Shown here: in pieces, positions 7,535 to 12,603 of the stretch
How positions within the stretch are numbered: the first letter of the stretch is position 1
Layout of the letters: every line of letters starts with the position of its first letter
Assembly (NCBI GenBank): GCA_035495315.1
Contig: DATJGF010000214.1
Span: 1-12,603, forward strand
From: DATJGF01 sp035495315
Lineage (GTDB): Bacteria > Verrucomicrobiota > Verrucomicrobiia > Limisphaerales > UBA8199
Reading direction: 5' to 3'
Length of the DNA stretch: 12,603 nt
Program-made: the position numbers and the translations under genes
Notes under the pieces: model-generated
Databases searched by the model: none
What the model saw: the letters and a program-made list of their open reading frames with translations, nothing else
Told to the model about the DNA's origin: nothing

Positions 7535-7622
7535 GGTAGCGCCCGCTCGCCGAGCAGGCCAAGCCGGTTCTTGGTGTGGGTAGGGCCCGCTCGCCGAGCG
7601 GGCCGAGCCGGTTTTGTGTTGG
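7535..7622. repeat. Two abutting 44-bp direct repeats with an internal hairpin
   Basis: Copies at 7535-7578 and 7579-7622 each begin GGTAG(C/G)GCCCGCTCGCCGAGC and run without a gap. Differences are a few substitutions plus a shifted GT-rich tail. In the second copy, 7584-7592 and 7596-7604 form a perfect 9-bp stem (GGCCCGCTC/GAGCGGGCC) around a GCC loop. The first copy has the same hairpin with a mismatch. The layout resembles REP/BIME-type elements. There is no T-run, so it is not a standard terminator. Confidence 0.85.
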
Positions 7623-7627
7623 AAAGC

Positions 7628-7653
7628 GGACGCCTCGGCGCGCCCTCCCTACC
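7628..7653 (-). repeat. Inverted, diverged third copy of the GGTAGGG repeat head
   Basis: Read on the minus strand from 7653, the sequence begins GGTAGGGAGGGCGCGCCGAG and resembles the first 26 bases of the 44-bp units, matching at about 19 positions. With those two units it gives a direct-direct-inverted composite, bounded by GGTAG at one end and CTACC at the other. It includes the palindrome GGCGCGCC. Confidence 0.6.
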
Positions 7654-7781
7654 AAAGGAAGCCTATGTATCGGAGTTTTTGACGGGTTCAGGTGCGGTGG
7701 ACCAAGGTCAAAACCCGAATCCGCAGTAAAGGGTGTGATCAATTTCTGGACATTTCTACCCTGAAATAATTCGTGCGACTT

Positions 7782-7813
7782 GTGTGCCGGCTTAAAGTCA
7801 AACCGGCTCGCAC
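7782..7813. terminator. Imperfect hairpin downstream of the CBM6-like gene
   Basis: GTGTGCCGG at 7782-7790 can pair with CCGGC(TC)GCAC at 7803-7813, giving 5 and 4 base pairs separated by a 2-base bulge, with a 12-base loop. It lies about 270 bases past the CBM6-like stop and lacks a T-run. It may be a transcript end or a chance inverted repeat. Confidence 0.25.
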
Positions 7814-8084
7814 AGAGCCCAAGCACCAACCTCTTTGTCACAGTCGCGAGGCGTGCCGGCTCAAAAAGCGACCAACAGCTTCACCATATTTGTCAGCGGC
7901 CCCGCACGAGCGTTCTCCAAAGCGAGCTGTCGCACCCTGCAACCATCGCAGTGCTGTTGACAGCAGCGGCGACCAGTCAGGCAGTGATCCAGACGACTAC
8001 GCCAATATGGATCTGCAGGACCTGACAATCGGACAGCAATCTCACAGGAGCACGAAGACTATTGCTCGTGATAGCGTATTCGGG

Positions 8085-8756
8085 TCATTGCCCGTCCACT
8101 GGCACGAACTCGAAATAAGCGAAGTTGTTCCCTTTGCCATAATGAAAGGTCAGCAACTGCACGCCGGCCTCGGAGAAAGTGATCGTCCCGATCTCGGCCT
8201 TGTTCCATTTGTGCATGCTACCGGTGTCAAAGGGCAACTTGCACTCACTGGCAGCCTGGTGGTTAATCGAAAAACGCACCGTGTTTGCCGCATTTCCATA
8301 CAGAGCCAGGATGCGGTAGGTGCCGGCCTTCTTGACGTCCACCGTGTAGTTGCACCATTCCCCATCGGCCGTCCAGCCGATGTAAAGCTGATTGGTCGCT
8401 GGGACCACCAAATTGGTGTGATTGAAATCAGCGAAATCCTTCGTGTAGGAGATATCGACGCCTTCATTGGCTCGGAAATTCCAGAAATAAGGTGTGGCGT
8501 GGGGTCGATGGTGCTCAGGTTTAAGGTTGAGTTCGCCGCTGCCATGATTGATCGCATCGGTGTCGCGATACGCGACACCCTCTCCTCCTAAATCATAATA
8601 TGCGCACTCGATCTTGCCCGGTATTGCCTGGGCTGCAGCGGGGTGAGTCGAATCACCGAACGGCTTACCGGCATAATCCGGGGGCAGTGCGGAGAAACCG
8701 CTTAGGTTGACTGTGATGGCAACCAGAGCGCAACTGGCTTCGAGCCTTCGTTTCAT
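8085..8756 (-). CDS. Secreted CBM6-like carbohydrate-binding protein
   Basis: The predicted protein has 223 residues. The N-terminus MKRRLEASCALVAITVNLSGFSA looks like a Sec signal peptide. From about residue 45 the pattern PGKIECAYYDLGGEGVAYRDTD, then GVDISYTKDF near 99-108, YIGWTADGEWCNYTVDVKKAGTY near 125-147 and a C-terminal FAYFEFVPVD is that of family 6 carbohydrate-binding modules (beta-sandwich). CBM6 modules bind glycans such as xylan or beta-glucan and are usually attached to an enzyme. Here the module stands alone, with no catalytic domain visible. ATG at 8756 is chosen because it places the signal peptide at the N-terminus. A GTG at 8804 would add 16 residues. It is preceded by a 142-base gap. 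Substrate cannot be inferred. Confidence 0.75.
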   Translation of the reverse strand: MKRRLEASCALVAITVNLSGFSALPPDYAGKPFGDSTHPAAAQAIPGKIECAYYDLGGEGVAYRDTDAINHGSGELNLKPEHHRPHATPYFWNFRANEGVDISYTKDFADFNHTNLVVPATNQLYIGWTADGEWCNYTVDVKKAGTYRILALYGNAANTVRFSINHQAASECKLPFDTGSMHKWNKAEIGTITFSEAGVQLLTFHYGKGNNFAYFEFVPVDGQ

Positions 8757-8898
8757 TAACTGCAGTAGAAGCCCACAGTATTTTGCGCTGCAAGCAGAAT
8801 CCACTGGGCCGTCTACAAGCCGTAGCGCCGGGATCAGCTATGCCACGCGAAGAGCACGATCCATGTGCGCATCCGAACAGTCTTGGCCATAAGCATTT

Positions 8899-9468
8899 TC
8901 AAATGAGAAATGGGACGAGCGCTTTCACATGTCTCCTGTAAACCGGATACTCCTCAGGAAAATGCCGCACCAGAAGCTTCTCCTCCTGCTTGAGCTTGAT
9001 CCAAAAGGCGGCCGTCATGAGCGGCAAAGCCAGCCAGCAGCGCAACTGTCCGAAGTCCAACGCCGTGCCGAGCGCCATGACCAAAAGCCCCGTATAAATC
9101 GGATGCCGCACCAACCGATACGGCCCCGTCCTGATTAGCTCATGACCCTGCTTAAAGGTCACGGCGCTGCTCCAATTGCCACCCAACGTCCAACGTGCCC
9201 AAAGCGTCACGAATAACCCCAACACGCAAACGGAAACGCCTACCGCACGCGCCCAATCGGCGTGCGGCGTCACCGATAAATTCAGCGGGAACGGCAGATG
9301 CAAATCCGCGAGCAGGAAATAACTGCATCCTAAGGGAATTCGGTGCGCCAAGCCTGACCGCACACTTTGCTTCTCGGCGACGCCCTTCGTCCATGGTGCG
9401 CTGATAAGCCAATAAAAGACAAAAACTGCCCAGCAGATCCCAATGATGGAATCGAAAGCCACAGTCAT
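8899..9468 (-). CDS. Isoprenylcysteine carboxyl methyltransferase (ICMT/PEMT)-type membrane protein
   Basis: The protein has 189 residues and about four to five hydrophobic segments (near 5-23, 45-60, 73-92, 124-138 and 143-158). The diagnostic C-terminal part reads GHELIRTGPYRLVRHPIYTG (108-127), then KLKQEEKLLVRHFPEEYPVYRRHVKALVPFL (158-188). This is the conserved SAM-binding region of the bacterial ICMT-like/phospholipid methyltransferase group. Such proteins are SAM-dependent membrane methyltransferases. The bacterial substrate is generally unknown, and protein prenylation is not implied. It starts 21 bases after the stop of the propeller gene, with a weak purine-rich GGGGAACGGGAACGC upstream, so the two are probably cotranscribed. 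A link to the act operon is not evident. Confidence 0.82.
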   Translation of the reverse strand: MTVAFDSIIGICWAVFVFYWLISAPWTKGVAEKQSVRSGLAHRIPLGCSYFLLADLHLPFPLNLSVTPHADWARAVGVSVCVLGLFVTLWARWTLGGNWSSAVTFKQGHELIRTGPYRLVRHPIYTGLLVMALGTALDFGQLRCWLALPLMTAAFWIKLKQEEKLLVRHFPEEYPVYRRHVKALVPFLI

Positions 9469-9489
9469 GCGTTCCCGTTCCCCGGGTTG

Positions 9490-10815
9490 TTAATTCTTGT
9501 CTCCTCCCCTTTGACGGTTCGCATGTTCCGCCAGCGAATAACAACGGAGTTCACGATCATTTCTCACAAAAATGTTCCGGTTGGCAAAGGCCGGAGCCGA
9601 CCAGGCGAATTTGTTTTCAAACAATGGCGAAGTGGGTTCAATCAAATGCACGCGACCAAACTCCCGATATCCGACAGGAGTGAGTTGCGCCCAAACAAGG
9701 TCACCTTGATCGGTAAAAAGAAACACCAACGCCCCGTTCGGTATCAAGTGAACGCAGGCCCCTTGTCGCAAGCTCGTGACGACGTTGGTTTGCCACACAT
9801 CACGCCCCGTGCCGGCCTCAAGGCAGACAAATAACCCTCCCGAGCGGGGGCAGTAAACAAAATCATCTCTGAAGAGAGGGGTGGAGGTATCGCTGAGAAT
9901 GCGGCGGGTTCCGGACGGGGTGTCGGGCCAGAGAACCTTGGCTGTAGGGTGGTTCCTGTCGAGTTCAAACATGAGGCCGCTGACGAGCAGCCGGTCTCCA
10001 TGGATGACCGGAGTGGAGACGGCCGAGAAACCGGGGCTTCCGCCAGACACGGTCGGCTCGCTCCAATAAACGGCGCCATTTGTGGGGTTCAACGAGGTTA
10101 CCGATTGCCTCATCCAGACGATAAGTTGGCGGCATCCACCGGCGAAAACGATCACCGGTGAACTCCACGTCGCCGCTTGATCAAGGGCTTTCCAGACCTC
10201 ACGACCGGTTAGAAGGTCGAAGGCCACAACCCCGGCTGCGGGCTTTCCGCCGATCGGGACAATAAGCAGGTTGCCATCGACCAGTGGTGAGGCATCAAGG
10301 GAACTCGATGGGAGTTGATATTCACTGGCGAGATCCCGTTTCCAGACAACAGTTCCCGTGCGAGCATCGAGGCATTTGAGCACGAAGAACATAGATAGAG
10401 CATAGACTCGGCCGTTGTGGATGACGGGAGTGGAACCGGGGCCGCGCATCTGAGCGGGATTGAAAAACCAGTCCGGTGCGGAGGTATCATGCTGCATCAT
10501 CCAAACTCGTTTACCTGAACCGGCATTGAAACAGAGGACACGCTCGTAAACGTTCGAGTGCTCAACAACGAGGTCGCTCACGTAAAGCTTCCCGTTTGAA
10601 ACGATCGGCGTGGAGTATCCAAAACCGACAGGCACCTTCCACTTTGGGTTCAGGCCGGTAGAAGGAAAAGAAGAAATGATGCCGGTTTCGTTCCAGGTGC
10701 CGTCGCGGTTTGGCCCTCGCCATTGCGGCCAATCCGCAGCAATCATAGGCCTTACACCCGGCAACAGCGAGCAGGCGATCAGTAGCTTTGTTACGGAATG
10801 CCGGCTCACGAGCAT
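9490..10815 (-). CDS. Secreted PQQ-like beta-propeller repeat protein
   Basis: The protein has 441 residues. A signal peptide (about 1-27, ending PMIAA) precedes DWPQWRGPNRDGTW, a start common in exported propeller proteins of Planctomycetes and Verrucomicrobia. About eight beta-propeller blades follow, visible as repeated units such as STPIVSNGKLYVSD, STPVIHNGRVYALS, ASPLVDGNLLIVP and STPVIHGDRLLVSG. Each pairs with a blade-closing segment such as LDARTGTVVWKRD, FDLLTGREVWKAL or LEAGTGRDVWQTN. The fold is shared by BamB and by quinoprotein dehydrogenases. The Ca/PQQ ligands and disulfide of true dehydrogenases are not apparent, so a binding or scaffold role is more likely than catalysis. No PQQ synthesis genes are near. 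ATG at 10815 gives the signal peptide. No Shine-Dalgarno site is seen. Confidence 0.85.
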   Translation of the reverse strand: MLVSRHSVTKLLIACSLLPGVRPMIAADWPQWRGPNRDGTWNETGIISSFPSTGLNPKWKVPVGFGYSTPIVSNGKLYVSDLVVEHSNVYERVLCFNAGSGKRVWMMQHDTSAPDWFFNPAQMRGPGSTPVIHNGRVYALSMFFVLKCLDARTGTVVWKRDLASEYQLPSSSLDASPLVDGNLLIVPIGGKPAAGVVAFDLLTGREVWKALDQAATWSSPVIVFAGGCRQLIVWMRQSVTSLNPTNGAVYWSEPTVSGGSPGFSAVSTPVIHGDRLLVSGLMFELDRNHPTAKVLWPDTPSGTRRILSDTSTPLFRDDFVYCPRSGGLFVCLEAGTGRDVWQTNVVTSLRQGACVHLIPNGALVFLFTDQGDLVWAQLTPVGYREFGRVHLIEPTSPLFENKFAWSAPAFANRNIFVRNDRELRCYSLAEHANRQRGGDKN

Positions 10816-11167
10816 TAGAATTGCGATTTGGATTTGCTCATACTTATCCTATTACCAAAGCCCAATCCCGGTAGCCATGACGAACTGCCACGCCCGATGA
10901 AGTAAGCCGTTTCCGCGCAGTTGGGTGATTGAAGTCATCCTCAACCAACAAATTTCAACTTGGACAGTCGCTGAAGGTCCACCTCGCTGCAATCGGTGCG
11001 ATCCGGCAATCGACGCGCGGCCAAGCATAGACCCGCAGGAATCGACAATGACGATTCTGGCCCCGCCAAAGCTTGACGCCCACCGCCTGATGGTGCTGTA
11101 AATAGACCCATGCCCGCGCTCGTCTTTTGTAGCGGCTGTTCAAGCCCATCCCCAAAGTGAGGACTCT
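10816..11167. other. 352-base divergent intergenic region
   Basis: This gap separates the leftward propeller gene from the rightward zinc-ribbon gene, so it should contain promoters for both. I see no convincing -35/-10 pair, operator palindrome or RNA gene. A minus-strand open frame crosses the right part (10955-11209) but runs into the zinc-ribbon gene and has no recognisable features. Confidence 0.6.
11159..11163 (+). promoter_or_regulatory. Ribosome binding site of the zinc-ribbon gene
   Basis: GAGGA lies four bases before the ATG at 11168. It favours that start over the in-frame ATG at 11177, where spacing would be 13 bases. Confidence 0.5.
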
Positions 11168-11746
11168 ATGGCCGACATGAAATTTTCCTGCCCACAATGT
11201 GGCCAACACATCTCATGCGACGAACCATGGGCCGGCCATCAGATCGAATGCCCCGCCTGCCATAGCAGCATTGTCGTCCCGCAAATTCAGCGGCCACCAG
11301 CACTTTCTACTGCTGCGCCCCCGCTCACCGAACCCCTAAAACCTGCCGGCGCGAAACTCGCACCTGGTGTTACGCAAGTCCCTCGATCCACAGCGCATGC
11401 CCCAGCCCCAGCGAAACAGTTCATCCCACAGCACCATGCAGGCGAAAACTCGCTTTTGAAATATGGCGTCATGGTTGTGGTAATCGCCGTTCTGGCCGGG
11501 GTCGGATATTTCTACGGCCTCCCACTGATCACCGGTGCTTTACAGCAGGATCCGGCGGCGAATGCGAATTCACCCGGGGGCGCGAAGACCTCTCAGAGCG
11601 GCGGCACTATGGGTGGCCCATTGGGAGAGGTGAACGGGGCTATGGATGTCTCGGAGACATTGGATGCCGGGTCATCATCGGCGAAAACCCATCCGACACC
11701 CTCAACGAACAGTGCTGCACGGTCCCGTGCCAAGGCACCTCACTGA
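11168..11746 (+). CDS. Zinc-ribbon protein with a single transmembrane helix
   Basis: The protein has 192 residues and three parts. An N-terminal zinc ribbon has CPQC at 8-11 and CPAC at 28-31, with GQHISCDEPWAGHQIE between them. This pattern is seen in many small PVC-group proteins of unknown role. A proline/alanine-rich linker (about 40-90) follows. A hydrophobic helix at about 99-121 (YGVMVVVIAVLAGVGYFYGL) precedes a low-complexity Gly/Ser/Thr/Ala tail. The likely topology is a cytoplasmic ribbon with the tail outside, since there is no signal peptide. The next gene starts 2 bases after the stop, so the two are probably one transcript. The ribbon could bind protein or nucleic acid. I do not recognise a named family, and no function is assigned. 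Confidence 0.8.
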   Translation: MADMKFSCPQCGQHISCDEPWAGHQIECPACHSSIVVPQIQRPPALSTAAPPLTEPLKPAGAKLAPGVTQVPRSTAHAPAPAKQFIPQHHAGENSLLKYGVMVVVIAVLAGVGYFYGLPLITGALQQDPAANANSPGGAKTSQSGGTMGGPLGEVNGAMDVSETLDAGSSSAKTHPTPSTNSAARSRAKAPH

Positions 11747-11748
11747 TC

Positions 11749-12537
11749 ATGGTGCCCGGTAACGAATCGCTCAACGCCTCCTCTAGCCACCCTGAGGACA
11801 ACTCGGTCTTATCATTTCGATTTGCTCTGCGCTCGGTTTGTTTCTGGGGGATTTTGTTTCCAATGTCGCTTTTGGGTGCACAATCAGTTCAGGCCACAAA
11901 TCGATTTGTTCCTCTAAGCCAAGTCTTCGACGAGGACGCCCGTGACATCCCGAAGATTGTGGAAGCGGACTACATTGACTTATCCAAAATCATCGGCATC
12001 TCCAAATTCCGCTCTGCAGAGGGCCACGATTACTGCGACAGCTTCGAATCCTGCAGGAGCATGAAGCATTACTTTAAACCCAAAGCAGATGCCGATTGGG
12101 GCAGCATAAAGATATTCTCGCCGGTTACGGGTGTAGTATTCGACACGGAGGAGGAATGGGCTGGCACCAAGATCGACATTCAACCTGACAAGTATCCCGC
12201 GTTCCTCATTACCATTTTCCATGTCAGATTATCGCAGCCGGTGCGTTCCGGGGAGAGAGTTACTGCCGGTCAACAACTGGGTTTTCACTTCGGCAAAGAA
12301 ACCTGGTCGGATATAGCTGTAAGTATGAACACGTCGGCCGGGAGAAAACTGGTTTCCTATTTTGAGGCAATGCCCGATTCGATCTTCCAAGAATACCACA
12401 ATCGTGGCGTTGTATCCAGGGACTCGGCGATCATCTCAAAGGAAACGAGAGACTTAGACCCTCTCATCTGTCGGGGAGGCAAATTCACGACGCAAGGTCA
12501 TCGTCAGAACTGGCTGCTTTTGAGCCAAAGTCGTTAG
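11749..12537 (+). CDS. Exported protein with a degenerate M23/LytM-like domain
   Basis: The protein has 262 residues. A polar N-terminal stretch (1-28) leads into a hydrophobic export segment at about 29-49 ending SVQA, which makes a long signal region. The mature part contains EGHDYCDSFESCRSMKHYF (91-109), where H93 and D97 form the HxxxD spacing of M23 metallopeptidases. FSPVTGVV (123-130), TIFHVRLS (155-162) and RSGERVTAGQQLG (166-178) match the beta-strand and hairpin layout of that fold. The final HxH zinc motif expected after this hairpin is replaced by SDIAVSM (187-193), so peptidase activity is doubtful. It may be a binding or regulatory relative. The ATG lies 2 bases after the previous stop. 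No Shine-Dalgarno site is seen, and coupling is likely. Family assignment is by pattern only. Confidence 0.7.
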   Translation: MVPGNESLNASSSHPEDNSVLSFRFALRSVCFWGILFPMSLLGAQSVQATNRFVPLSQVFDEDARDIPKIVEADYIDLSKIIGISKFRSAEGHDYCDSFESCRSMKHYFKPKADADWGSIKIFSPVTGVVFDTEEEWAGTKIDIQPDKYPAFLITIFHVRLSQPVRSGERVTAGQQLGFHFGKETWSDIAVSMNTSAGRKLVSYFEAMPDSIFQEYHNRGVVSRDSAIISKETRDLDPLICRGGKFTTQGHRQNWLLLSQSR

Positions 12538-12546
12538 CTCGGCTCA
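12521..12546 (+). terminator. Possible weak hairpin at the end of the M23-like gene
   Basis: TGAGCC at 12521-12526 can pair with GGCTCA at 12541-12546 across a 14-base loop that contains the stop codon. There is no T-run after it. It is too short to be sure of. Confidence 0.2.
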
Positions 12547-12603
12547 CGCACCCCAGACGAGATCCGTTACTGCCCCGCTTGCTCCAGATCGTCTGCAGCC
12601 ACA

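Larger units (their letters stand above)
7323..8084. other. 762-base stretch upstream of the act operon without a credible gene
   Basis: Open frames on both strands run across the GC-rich repeat at 7535-7653 and have low-complexity, arginine-rich translations without recognisable domains, so I call none. The stretch holds the composite repeat, an 8-bp palindrome CCCCGGGG at 7481-7488, and a hairpin at 7782-7813. It must contain the act operon promoter and probably the 3' end of the CBM6-like transcript. I could not identify a -35/-10 pair directed at actA. Confidence 0.7.

Noticed and set aside
7584..7604. Perfect hairpin considered as a rho-independent terminator
   Set aside because: No T-run follows on either strand, and the hairpin is an integral part of a 44-bp tandem repeat, so it is better read as a repeat element.
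7404..7841. Minus-strand open frame of 145 codons, and overlapping plus-strand frames at 7322-7729 and 7576-7764
   Set aside because: They cross the GC-rich composite repeat, which keeps frames open by chance on both strands. The translations show no domain, signal peptide or credible ribosome binding site.
7773..8591. Plus-strand open frame of 272 codons
   Set aside because: Most of it is antisense to the CBM6-like gene, whose translation has clear family motifs. The remainder has no recognisable feature.
10955..11209. Minus-strand open frame of 84 codons in the divergent gap
   Set aside because: It runs into the zinc-ribbon gene on the opposite strand and shows no domain. Its arginine/tryptophan-rich composition looks non-coding.
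1..12603. Search for CRISPR arrays, transposases, tRNA/rRNA genes and phage or defence genes
   Set aside because: No regularly spaced repeats with unique spacers, no cloverleaf-like segments and no recognisable proteins of these classes were found by reading both strands.

Overview
The window is dominated by an alternative complex III (ACIII) operon on the minus strand. The genes run actA (7322-6657), actB (6660-3472), actC (3412-1997), actD (2000-1404), actE (1411-719) and actF (552 to the left edge, cut off). ACIII is a membrane quinol oxidase that hands electrons to periplasmic cytochrome c or directly to a terminal oxidase, replacing the unrelated cytochrome bc1 complex. Every expected signature is readable: five CxxCH motifs in ActA, a Tat-type N-terminus and 15 cluster cysteines in ActB, an NrfD/PsrC-type membrane body in ActC, a two-helix DUF3341-type ActD, and a lipoprotein monoheme ActE.

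Upstream of the operon (to its right) is a 762-base stretch without a gene. It holds a composite repeat made of two abutting 44-bp direct copies and a related inverted copy, with a perfect 9-bp hairpin. Three further minus-strand genes follow: a small secreted CBM6-like carbohydrate-binding protein (8085-8756), an isoprenylcysteine-methyltransferase-type membrane protein (8899-9468), and a secreted PQQ-type beta-propeller protein (9490-10815). The last two are 21 nt apart and probably cotranscribed. After a 352-base divergent gap, two plus-strand genes lie 2 nt apart: a zinc-ribbon protein with one membrane helix (11168-11746) and an exported protein resembling a degenerate M23/LytM domain (11749-12537).

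The likely source is a Verrucomicrobium-type bacterium, possibly near Pedosphaera/Limisphaerales, or another PVC member. This rests on the ACIII operon, the secreted propeller protein with a DWPQWRGP start, the zinc-ribbon/membrane protein, the scarcity of strong Shine-Dalgarno sites, and the short CCGAAATCCGAA-type repeats between genes. It is an inference from style, not from a marker gene.

I found no CRISPR array, transposase, tRNA, rRNA, phage or defence gene, and no clear new multi-gene system. The most unusual signal is a short degenerate repeat family at three of the five act gene boundaries. It appears to have been absorbed into the C-terminus of ActB and the export leader of ActE, and it is absent from the two boundaries closed by four-base ATGA overlaps.
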